Below, piece by piece: positions 1 through 5,971 of a DNA stretch of 13,760 nt. Source of the stretch: JBBRZF01 sp038236965. GTDB lineage: Bacteria; Acidobacteriota; Terriglobia; Terriglobales; Acidobacteriaceae. The translations under genes were made by a program, and so were the position numbers. Location: assembly GCA_038236965.1 (NCBI GenBank), contig JBBRZF010000088.1:1-13760 (forward strand), read 5' to 3'. Within the stretch, counting starts at the first letter, position 1. Each line of letters begins with the position of its first letter. The notes under the pieces were generated by a model, which saw only the letters and a program-made list of their open reading frames with translations, was not told where the DNA came from and did not search any database.

Positions 1-141
1 CGAACGGAACTTGATGTTCGGGTTGTGCTTTCCCAATACCTTCGTGATCGCCGCCGTCAAGGTCGTCTTGCCGTGATCGATATGCCCGATCGTTCCAACG
101 TTCACATGCGGTTTAGTACGGTCAAATTTTTCTTTCGCCAT
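1..141 (-). CDS. tuf: Elongation factor Tu, N-terminal part (cut by window edge)
   Basis: EF-Tu is the GTPase that delivers aminoacyl-tRNA to the ribosomal A site. Only the first 47 codons are in the window, starting at an ATG read from 141. They give the near-invariant EF-Tu N-terminus (MAKEKFDRTKPHVNVGTIGH), including the P-loop GHIDHGKT at about residues 19-26. The gene runs off the left edge. It is the last visible member of the tRNA-Thr/Tyr/Gly/Thr-tuf operon. A TAAGG ribosome binding site lies about 10 nt upstream and overlaps the stop codon of the preceding small gene (stop at 153-155), leaving an 11-nt gap. Identity is certain; only the length is unknown. Confidence 0.97.
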   Translation of the reverse strand, partial: MAKEKFDRTKPHVNVGTIGHIDHGKTTLTAAITKVLGKHNPNIKFRS

Positions 142-152
142 AACGTTTTGCC

Positions 153-503
153 TTAATAGGATCGATAAATTTTTGCAAACTTTTCTCGTGTACTCAGATC
201 CACAGCTTCCAACTGGGTCAGATAAAACTCGCGCATCTGGCCTTGGTCCGGTACTGACAACGCTTCGTACAACGTCCGGGATGACTTCCCCGACTTGCCT
301 GAAACTTCATCCACCTGCTCAAAGACTTTCTTCTCGAGCACTACTTCAAAGTCGCGTATGCGCAGTCCCTTGCTCTCCAGTTTCCTGAGAAAGCGATCTA
401 CAAGCTGCGCGGAGAAGACACGCTGCAACACCGAGCGGAGCTGATCGAACGGCTCCTTGTTTTCAACCTCGATGCCTGCCTGCTCATACCCCGATTGCGA
501 CAT
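153..503 (-). CDS. Small uncharacterised protein between tRNA-Thr(GGT) and tuf
   Basis: This is a 116-residue soluble, highly charged, probably mostly helical protein; I do not recognise the family. The ATG at 503 is chosen because GGAG lies 10 nt upstream. The open frame extends further upstream, but there it translates the tRNA-Thr gene and cannot be real. No signal peptide, membrane segment or catalytic motif is visible. The region from about residue 18 to the end alternates hydrophobic and charged residues, with Leu/Phe/Val heptad-like spacing. The C-terminus contains a Glu/Leu/Phe-rich helix and ends in Arg-Ser-Tyr. It lies in the tRNA-tuf operon, its stop is 11 nt before the tuf ATG, and the tuf ribosome binding site overlaps that stop. 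Translational coupling with tuf, or a role in translation, is inference from position only. Confidence 0.72.
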   Translation of the reverse strand: MSQSGYEQAGIEVENKEPFDQLRSVLQRVFSAQLVDRFLRKLESKGLRIRDFEVVLEKKVFEQVDEVSGKSGKSSRTLYEALSVPDQGQMREFYLTQLEAVDLSTREKFAKIYRSY

Positions 504-569
504 TTTCAATCTGCTCCGAAGAAACAGGCAGACCCACCACGTCGAGCGCGATGGGTTAAATCTAAATTC

Positions 570-645
<76 letters not shown>

Positions 646-669
646 CCTGCACAAACAACTACCAATCTC

Positions 670-744
670 TGGAGCGGGAGACGGGAATCGAACCCGCGAC
701 CAACAGCTTGGAAGGCTGAGACTCTACCACTGAGTTACTCCCGC
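670..744 (-). tRNA. tRNA-Gly (anticodon TCC)
   Basis: Cloverleaf on the minus strand. Acceptor arms GCGGGAG/CTCCCGC, discriminator T and encoded CCA. The D stem is ACTC/GAGT with a short 7-nt loop. The anticodon loop CTTCCAA gives anticodon TCC, decoding GGA/GGG glycine. The T arm is GCGGG-TTCGATT-CCCGT. The outermost anticodon-stem position (27:43) is a U-U mismatch. It occupies the glyT position of the conserved operon. Confidence 0.97.
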
Positions 745-776
745 ACTGCAAAACCCGTAGAACCCATCCCGCCGGG

Positions 777-998
777 TCATTTCCCGTCTCTATCGTTTTC
801 CAACTTTGCTTTTGCCCGCTCTTTCCATTCATGAAAAAAGGAAAGCAATGCAAAAGCAGCCATGAGTGCGACCACAAAATCACGCGGACTTATCTGCATG
901 GCTCCGGCGAAGAAACGAATTTTTTCGCCGGTCAAAGTATTCCACGCCAGAACGGCGATCACTACATACGCCGCTAATGCCGGATAAAGACGTTTCAT
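777..998 (-). CDS. Small two-helix membrane protein inside the tRNA operon
   Basis: This is a 73-residue protein with two hydrophobic segments, roughly residues 5-22 and 36-55. They are separated by a short polar stretch containing GEKIRFF, and the protein ends in a strongly charged Lys/Glu/Arg/Asp tail. The ATG at 998 is used because everything further upstream in the frame translates tRNA-Tyr. A weak GAGAAG ribosome binding site lies just upstream, so the gene starts only 15 nt after the encoded CCA of tRNA-Tyr. I recognise no family. It is not SecE, because it lacks the single-helix SecE pattern. The hydrophobic pattern and the lack of any competing frame support a real gene, but its size leaves doubt. 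Confidence 0.6.
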   Translation of the reverse strand: MKRLYPALAAYVVIAVLAWNTLTGEKIRFFAGAMQISPRDFVVALMAAFALLSFFHEWKERAKAKLENDRDGK

Positions 999-1013
999 GT
1001 CTTCTCGAAATCC

Positions 1014-1100
1014 TGGTGCACAGGGGAGGATTCGAACCTCCGTAACTCTAAGAGTGGCAGATTTACAGTCTGCTGCCTTTAACCACTCGGCCACCTGTGC
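1014..1100 (-). tRNA. tRNA-Tyr (anticodon GTA)
   Basis: An 87-nt class II tRNA on the minus strand with the long variable arm typical of bacterial tRNA-Tyr. Acceptor arms GCACAGG/CCTGTGC, discriminator A and encoded CCA. The anticodon stem GCAGA/TCTGC encloses CTGTAAA, giving anticodon GTA. The T arm is GGAGG-TTCGAAT-CCTCC. It occupies the tyrU position of the conserved operon. Confidence 0.97.
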
Positions 1101-1284
1101 ACTAACCGAGTCTGTCCTTCTGGACTCCCGGGACAACACAATCAACTTTCAAAGAACCGTCCTGCTGCCACCGGGCGCAGAGACCGAGTTAGCAGAATCC
1201 TTTCGCTTGCGCGAACATACTTCCGCCCGAGCCTAACTGCTTGAAAGATCCTGCTGGAGTGCGTTCTCTTGGAAGAGTGGCGCG

Positions 1285-1305
1285 CTATTGCCGATTCCCT
1301 ATTGC
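1285..1305. repeat. Degenerate 7-bp repeat between tRNA-Thr and tRNA-Tyr
   Basis: Three consecutive heptamers, CTATTGC, CGATTCC and CTATTGC, lie in the spacer between tRNA-Thr(TGT) and tRNA-Tyr. The first and third are identical. Similar heptamer strings occur at 11268-11295 and 12986-13006. The rest of this 270-nt spacer (1101-1370) shows no gene and no convincing terminator. Confidence 0.5.
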
Positions 1306-1370
1306 ACGCGGCCGGGAACCTCTGGATCTGACCTGATGCGCTCCGCTTCGGCGTACCAGTAAAACCAATC

Positions 1371-1446
1371 TGGAGCTGGCGAAGGGACTTGAACCCCCGA
1401 CCCTCTGATTACAAATCAGATGCTCTACCAGCTGAGCTACGCCAGC
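1371..1446 (-). tRNA. tRNA-Thr (anticodon TGT)
   Basis: Cloverleaf on the minus strand. Acceptor arms GCTGGCG/CGCCAGC, discriminator T and encoded CCA. The D stem is GCTC/GAGC. The anticodon stem TCTGA/TCAGA encloses TTTGTAA, giving anticodon TGT for ACA/ACG threonine. The T loop TTCAAGT closes a stem with two G-U pairs. It is the first gene of the operon, in the thrU position, downstream of the promoter at 1484-1512. Confidence 0.97.
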
Positions 1447-1483
1447 AGCGTGTAAAACGCCCGAACTACGGGACAGAGATGAA

Positions 1484-1512
1484 AGGTTAGCACAACGGAA
1501 CTTCGCGTGCAA
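1484..1512 (-). promoter_or_regulatory. Sigma-70-like promoter of the tRNA-tuf operon
   Basis: Read on the minus strand, TTGCAC (1512-1507), a 17-nt spacer and TAACCT (1489-1484) form a good housekeeping promoter. The predicted transcript would start about 30 nt upstream of tRNA-Thr(TGT). The remaining 240 nt up to the divergent gene at 1752 hold no gene. A TATGAT at 1660-1665 (+) is a possible -10 for that gene, but it has no convincing -35. Confidence 0.6.
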
Positions 1513-1751
1513 CCAGAGCTGACGCTCAAGTTGACCTGCTAGATACCCCTGCAGAACCCCGCCCGCTCCAAAAGCGCTTGAGGACACAAATACTGCTGCA
1601 CTCGCCACTTCCCGCCAATTTTGCCTTTAAAGGAAAATCCTGCGAAGAGTGCGGAATGTTATGATGCGGCTCCACGAATGATTCTACTCAAAAAGCGAGC
1701 GACTGGCTACGGCTGCAGGCGTATTTTTGAAGCTAGGCGAGTCTTCCCATC

Positions 1752-2825
1752 ATGAAACGTAGAACTCGAAACCTTCTCATCGCACTTTTCGTCCTCATCG
1801 TCGTCGGCGCGGTGGCGATTGCGGTTGCGCTACGACGTCGCGAAGCCCCAGAGCCCGCAAGATTGCTGCCCGAGTCGGATGCGGTCGTGTATCTCAACAT
1901 ACGAACCGTTCGGCGACTCACATCTTTTGGCGACAAGCAGGCAAAGCCACGCGAGCCGGAGTACGAACAATTCGTAAAGGAAACCGGCTTCCAATTCGAG
2001 CGCGACCTGGACGAGGCGGCGTTCGCCATACACGCAGCCAACACTCCCACGAACCAAGCTGCGGAAACGCGCTACTCGGAAATTCTGATCGGACGTTTTG
2101 ATGCGCAGAAGGCGGCCAGCTATTTGCACAAGATCAGCCCAACGAGCGAACGATATCGCGAGGTTGAGATATTCAATATCCCGGTGGAAACGCGGATCGT
2201 TCGAGTGGCGCTGGTGGGCATGGACACGGTCGCCATTTCCAACACCGACAGCACCGATGTGATTCACGGCATGATCGACCGCTACAAGCAGTTGGCGTTG
2301 CCGTTCGGCGGTCCAAGCCTGGTGAAGGAACACTATCGCGAAGTTCCCTTCGCGAGCCTAGTGTGGGCGATCGCGCGGATTCCGGAACAATCCAGCGATC
2401 CGCGTCATTCGCGCTCTCTGACGCTGCCTGGCGGATTCGATATTTTTGTCCCGCAGAAATCAGTGTTGGTCGCATCGGCCCGTTATGCGGGATCGATCCA
2501 CACCAAAGCCGACCTGATCACGCAGAACGAACAGGACGCAGCAAAGTTCAGCGAACAGGCGGGAACATTCCTCGATATCTTCCGCGCGCTGGAAGGCAGT
2601 ACACCGACTTCCGGCACAGACCCTGACGTGAAAGCCGTATTCGACAGTCTGAAAGTGGAACAGGCAGGCACGAAGGCGACCGTCAGCGCGACCATTCCGG
2701 TGGGCTTTTTCAAGAAGCTGTTGAACGATCCGCCCATCGATATGGGCTCGCAGCCGCAACCCGCGCCTCCTGCTGCGCCGGAGAAGAAAGCGGAACCTAA
2801 GAAGAAAGCGGGACGGAAGAAATAA
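1752..2825 (+). CDS. Membrane-anchored extracytoplasmic protein of unknown function
   Basis: 357 residues. A positively charged start (MKRRTR) is followed by one hydrophobic segment at about residues 8-27 and then Arg-Arg-Arg. This is a typical N-terminal anchor, with the remainder outside the cytoplasmic membrane. The central 280 residues are soluble alpha/beta-like sequence with repeated Asp/Asn-Thr turns and no motif I can name. The last 25 residues are rich in Pro, Ala and Lys (PQPAPPAAPEKKAEPKKKAG), a likely disordered or wall-interacting tail. The ribosome binding site is weak, but this is the first ATG and it places the anchor correctly. The gene stands alone, divergent from the tRNA operon, and ends at the hairpin terminator at 2851-2879. 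Function unknown. Confidence 0.85.
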   Translation: MKRRTRNLLIALFVLIVVGAVAIAVALRRREAPEPARLLPESDAVVYLNIRTVRRLTSFGDKQAKPREPEYEQFVKETGFQFERDLDEAAFAIHAANTPTNQAAETRYSEILIGRFDAQKAASYLHKISPTSERYREVEIFNIPVETRIVRVALVGMDTVAISNTDSTDVIHGMIDRYKQLALPFGGPSLVKEHYREVPFASLVWAIARIPEQSSDPRHSRSLTLPGGFDIFVPQKSVLVASARYAGSIHTKADLITQNEQDAAKFSEQAGTFLDIFRALEGSTPTSGTDPDVKAVFDSLKVEQAGTKATVSATIPVGFFKKLLNDPPIDMGSQPQPAPPAAPEKKAEPKKKAGRKK

Positions 2826-2850
2826 TCATTCGCGCCTGGCTCTGAAACGA

Positions 2851-2879
2851 AACGACCGCCTGAATGGGCGGTCGTTTTT
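2851..2879 (+). terminator. Intrinsic terminator between convergent genes
   Basis: A perfect 10-bp stem AACGACCGCC/GGCGGTCGTT closes a 6-nt loop and runs into a T tract. It lies 25 nt after the stop of the anchored-protein gene. On the opposite strand the stem is followed by a CGTTTCGTTTC stretch, so it may also stop the convergent M23 peptidase transcript. Confidence 0.88.
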
Positions 2880-2900
2880 ACGTGAGTTCAGAAGTTGTAC

Positions 2901-3809
2901 TTAGCTGCCGGCGGAGAAATGGGCAGCGTGTGCGACAGTGGTGCGCAGATATTTGTAGGGATTCACCGGCGTCTCATGAATGCGTACTTCGTAGTGCAGG
3001 TGCGGCGAGGTGACTCGTCCGCTGGCGCCCACGTATCCGATGACTTGTCCGCGGCGAACCTTCTGTCCGGCAACGACGGCGAATGCCGACATGTGGCCGT
3101 AGCGCGTGGTCAATCCGTTTCCGTGATTGACTTTCACCATGCGCCCGTAGCCGCTCATGAAGTCGGCAAATTCAACGGTTCCGTCGGCAGGAGCGACGAT
3201 AGGTGTGCCATAGGCGATGGAGATATCGACGCCGCTATGAAACGCGCCTTCTCCATTGAAGGGGTCTATGCGCTCGCCGAAAGAGCTGGTCACATGTCCT
3301 TCGACGGGCCAGAGAGTAGGCGCCGTGGAGGCGCGAACCCAATCGGAGAGACTTGCGGAACGCTCCATCCCGTTCCCGATGCCGGCCGTGGCTACACCGC
3401 TGATGGCGGAAGAGCGTAGCGCATAAAGCTGGTCGAGCGAAACCTTGACCTGGTCGTTGCGAACCTCGGAAGCCGAGGGAGTCAACTTGCTATCGGTCTT
3501 TAAACCGTAGAGAGCAGTGACTTCACCCGCGATGGAACCGAGCGACGCAACCTGTATATCTTTTTCTTTCGAGACCTGTTCCAGCGCCGAGTAGCTCTTC
3601 TTCAACTGTTCTTTTTCGGTGCGGAGTTCATTGAAGCGCGCAACCTTCATAAGCATGCGCGTGTAAGAGCCTGCCATACCGGTGATAGAGAACATTCCGA
3701 TGAGTGCGCCAGCAATGAAGACGTAAAGGTAATGGATTGGAATCGGGATTTTGCGCAATTGCCCTTCTGCATCACGAGCGACGAGAAGTAAGTAGAAGCG
3801 TTTGCGCAA
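2901..3809 (-). CDS. M23-family (LytM-type) cell-wall metallopeptidase
   Basis: This is probably a peptidoglycan endopeptidase, or a regulator of one, anchored in the inner membrane. From the chosen start, a short Arg/Lys-rich cytoplasmic N-terminus is followed by a membrane helix (about residues 27-48), a helical, probably coiled-coil segment (about 58-95), a linker and the C-terminal M23 domain (about 167-290). Zinc ligands are visible: HSGVD (H191, D195) and the second His of HLHYE (H272), with the catalytic-type His in RYGHM (H239). All key residues are present. I chose TTG at 3809 because GGAG lies 10 nt upstream and the protein then starts LRKRFYLLLV. A GTG at 3839 would add 10 residues and cannot be excluded. 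The gene stands alone, with a candidate promoter at 3981-4010. Confidence 0.93.
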   Translation of the reverse strand: MRKRFYLLLVARDAEGQLRKIPIPIHYLYVFIAGALIGMFSITGMAGSYTRMLMKVARFNELRTEKEQLKKSYSALEQVSKEKDIQVASLGSIAGEVTALYGLKTDSKLTPSASEVRNDQVKVSLDQLYALRSSAISGVATAGIGNGMERSASLSDWVRASTAPTLWPVEGHVTSSFGERIDPFNGEGAFHSGVDISIAYGTPIVAPADGTVEFADFMSGYGRMVKVNHGNGLTTRYGHMSAFAVVAGQKVRRGQVIGYVGASGRVTSPHLHYEVRIHETPVNPYKYLRTTVAHAAHFSAGS

Positions 3810-3980
3810 AACGTTTGATCTCCAGTGAAATTCAATCACCGTACTTGCTCAGCACCGATGGGCGCTTGGGTGATCGGTCGGCCAGATAGGGAACCGCGCG
3901 ACGGCGGGTCGATACGAGAGCGATGGATCGTCAGCCCTGCTCAATATTCTGGCCCGCACATACCAACTTCGACGCCTCCA

Positions 3981-4010
3981 ACCTTAACAAAGCAGCTTCC
4001 GGAGTGTCAA
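3981..4010 (-). promoter_or_regulatory. Candidate promoter of the M23 peptidase gene
   Basis: On the minus strand a consensus -35 TTGACA (4010-4005), an 18-nt spacer and TAAGGT (3986-3981) lie about 170 nt upstream of the start codon. The rest of the 435-nt interval 3810-4244 shows no credible gene and no recognised riboswitch. Confidence 0.4.
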
Positions 4011-4244
4011 TCAGTTAGGCATCGTAGGAAGAGGTACGTACGTGCCGCGAGAGACTGGACCGCATACGCGAACGGAGGTGGGAATCTGGAGCATGGAGAA
4101 CGGACCTTTGACTATGCTACTACCTGGATTAATCCGTAAGCTGCTAGAACTAAGTGGCTTGTATTTCCTTGACCGGCGATTTGGCAAGACTGCTAGTGGC
4201 GCGAATTCGCGCGAGGACGAGGGTTCGCGTACACTGTTGAGGCT

Positions 4245-5276
4245 TTGCCACTACCAGAGAAACAACTCATCTCTCGAATTCGTAAGTCGTCTGCGGGCGC
4301 CGGTAAGTCAGCGTCTGGCAATGCTGTTGGACGCACTTCGTCTGCGGCGCGATTACTCAAGGGCATAGGGGACGACTGCGCGGTGTTGCGATTGCCCGCC
4401 GGCTTTGACACCCTGGTCACCACCGACTTCACACTGGAAGGCGTTCACTTCCGCCGCGAATGGCATCCCGCCGATGCGGTAGGCCATCGCTGCCTGACGC
4501 GCGGGTTGAGCGACATTGCGTCGATGGGCGGCGAGCCCGTAGCGGCCTTCCTGTCGCTGGCGGTTCCGGCGGAGATGGAACAGCGCTGGATCGACGATTT
4601 CTTCGTCGGGCTGCACGCGCTGGCCGAGACTTTTAAAATCCCCCTGGCGGGTGGAGATATTGCGCAATCGCCGCGCGGCATCATGGCCGACATCACGGTG
4701 ATGGGCGCGGTCCCGAAGGGACAAGCCATCTACCGCTCGGGCGCGAAAGACGGCGACCGCATCTTTGTGACCGGCGAGTTGGGCGGGCCAGTGGCACTGT
4801 TGAAGCAGATGTTCGAAGATCCGGAAAAGAAGTTTCGCGCGAAGTCTTATCCCGCTCATTTCTATCCGACGCCGCAGGTTGTGGTGGCGCGGTATCTGCG
4901 CGAGCGCGAACTGGCAACATCGATGATCGACATCAGCGACGGTCTCTCGACCGACCTGGCTCACATCTGCGAAGAGAGCGGAGTAGGCGCAATCGTGAAT
5001 CGTACGGCGATTCCGAGGGCGAGCGTTGGCCGACACGAAGTTCCGTTAAAAGATGCGCTGCACGGCGGCGATGAATATCAGTTGCTGTTCACCTGTCCTC
5101 AGGGAAAGCGCGTGCCGAAAGTGATAGCCGGAGTGGCGGTGACGCACATCGGCTACATCACGCCGGACAAGGGCGAAGTGATGCTGCAGGAAGAAGGCGG
5201 CTATCCGACGGAGTTGGTTGCCGGCGGATGGGAGCACTTCACCGACAAGACACCGGGGAAGAGGAAGAAAAAATAG
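4245..5276 (+). CDS. thiL: Thiamine-monophosphate kinase
   Basis: ThiL phosphorylates thiamine monophosphate with ATP to give thiamine diphosphate, the last step of cofactor synthesis, in the cytoplasm. At 343 residues it matches the family length. Family motifs appear in order: GIGDDCAVL (40-48), TTDFTLEGVHF (59-69), LSDIASMGG (88-96), GGDIAQS (136-142), ISDGLSTDL (230-238) and HGGDEYQLLF (273-282). The Asp-rich metal and nucleotide sites are intact. A 20-residue Ser/Ala/Gly/Lys stretch sits between the first helix and GIGDD, and the C-terminus is Lys-rich. The start is TTG at 4245, the only start that keeps the first helix; GAGG lies just upstream but unusually close. A TACACT at 4230-4235 could be a -10 element. 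No thi neighbours are present. Confidence 0.95.
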   Translation: MPLPEKQLISRIRKSSAGAGKSASGNAVGRTSSAARLLKGIGDDCAVLRLPAGFDTLVTTDFTLEGVHFRREWHPADAVGHRCLTRGLSDIASMGGEPVAAFLSLAVPAEMEQRWIDDFFVGLHALAETFKIPLAGGDIAQSPRGIMADITVMGAVPKGQAIYRSGAKDGDRIFVTGELGGPVALLKQMFEDPEKKFRAKSYPAHFYPTPQVVVARYLRERELATSMIDISDGLSTDLAHICEESGVGAIVNRTAIPRASVGRHEVPLKDALHGGDEYQLLFTCPQGKRVPKVIAGVAVTHIGYITPDKGEVMLQEEGGYPTELVAGGWEHFTDKTPGKRKKK

Positions 5277-5319
5277 GTTTCAGAGGTTACGAAGGTTACA
5301 AAGGTCAAAAAGGCAAGAG
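5275..5319. repeat. Degenerate 9-bp tandem repeat at the thiL stop codon
   Basis: Five consecutive nonamers start inside the thiL stop codon: AGGTTTCAG, AGGTTACGA, AGGTTACAA, AGGTCAAAA and AGGCAAGAG. Each begins with AGG. The array is noncoding. Confidence 0.7.
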
Positions 5320-5340
5320 GCACCAAACGCGTGGTGAAAT

Positions 5341-5760
5341 AAGAGTGCGGGAAGGATCGGTCTGCAAGTTGTTGATTATGAGGCGGTTAGGCGAAGTGCG
5401 GCGGCAAGCTATTGAGGACATAGGAGTTAATTGGCAAATTCCAGAAAACAATGGAGTTAGGCGGCGTATTTCGGGATTTTTGAGAGTGGGTAGATGCAGT
5501 TGGGAGCGGGATAGTTGCGGTTAAAGTTGGGATATATGCGGGGTTAGTTCGGGGATGGGTGATGTCGTTTGGCTGCGGGATAGTTCTGTTTGGCTCTTCG
5601 TTTGATCGGTTGGGAGACGGATAAGGGCGGTTTGGCTCTTCGATAGAACGGGTGATTTGGTGAAAAACGGGCTGAATCGAGGAAAGAAAGCTGCTGGAAG
5701 TGCTGTAAAGATTCGTTGTGGGATGTTGTTTTGATGAAGAAAGCTGGATGCGGAAGCGGA
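5341..5760. other. Noncoding stretch with a strongly G-rich plus strand
   Basis: I see no credible gene here. My hand count over 5341-5760 gives about 160 G and 47 C on the plus strand, a GC skew near 0.55, while overall G+C is only about 49 percent. Short direct repeats are present: TTTGGCTCTTCG at 5589-5600 and 5631-5642, and GCGGGATAGTT at 5506-5516 and 5574-5584. The minus-strand open frame through it gives low-complexity Pro/Asn/Ser/Thr-rich sequence, which is what such composition would give by chance. Confidence 0.6.
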
Positions 5761-5788
5761 GAGCACAAGGCCGTGGGAACTGGATTGA

Positions 5789-5835
5789 GGAATCCCAGGT
5801 TAACGCCGCAAAGGCGCGGCGCGAGCCCGGGGCAC
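5789..5835. repeat. Dispersed dyad element, copy A
   Basis: This element shares GGAATCCCAGGTTA, the following CGCC and the closing GGGGCACC with copy B at 11787-11830, in the same plus-strand orientation. The middle differs in sequence and length (47 versus 44 nt). The ends are partly complementary (CCC..GGG with internal CGCC/GGCG), so it can fold into a hairpin like REP-type elements. It lies between the convergent thiL and multicopper oxidase genes. Confidence 0.6.
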
Positions 5836-5860
5836 CCTGCGTCCGGCCGACGCGAGAGTC

Positions 5861-5905
5861 AAAGTCAAAAGCCCTCCCTATGCCAACGTCAGGCATAGGG
5901 AGGGC
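5861..5905 (-). terminator. Intrinsic terminator of the multicopper oxidase gene
   Basis: A perfect 14-bp inverted repeat, GCCCTCCCTATGCC (5871-5884) and its complement (5892-5905), encloses a 7-nt loop. Read on the minus strand it is followed by TTTTGACTTTGA, a T-rich tail. It lies about 65 nt after the oxidase stop codon. Confidence 0.85.
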
Positions 5906-5971
5906 ATTGTCAGGATGAGTCTTGATATGTGGGGCCGCTTGTAACAACTGAAGGTCACAACCCTTCGGCAG

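Noticed and set aside
3840..4244. TPP riboswitch ahead of thiL, or a gene in this gap (frames 3825-4139 and 4042-4368)
   Set aside because: One stretch near 4127-4145 loosely recalls a TPP element, but the other conserved parts are missing. The frames are short, overlap thiL out of frame and give no recognisable protein.
5387..5947. 186-codon minus-strand frame in the G-rich stretch (and 5228-5524 plus)
   Set aside because: Low-complexity Pro/Asn/Ser/Thr-rich product with no convincing start, explained by strand composition; it also runs through the oxidase terminator.
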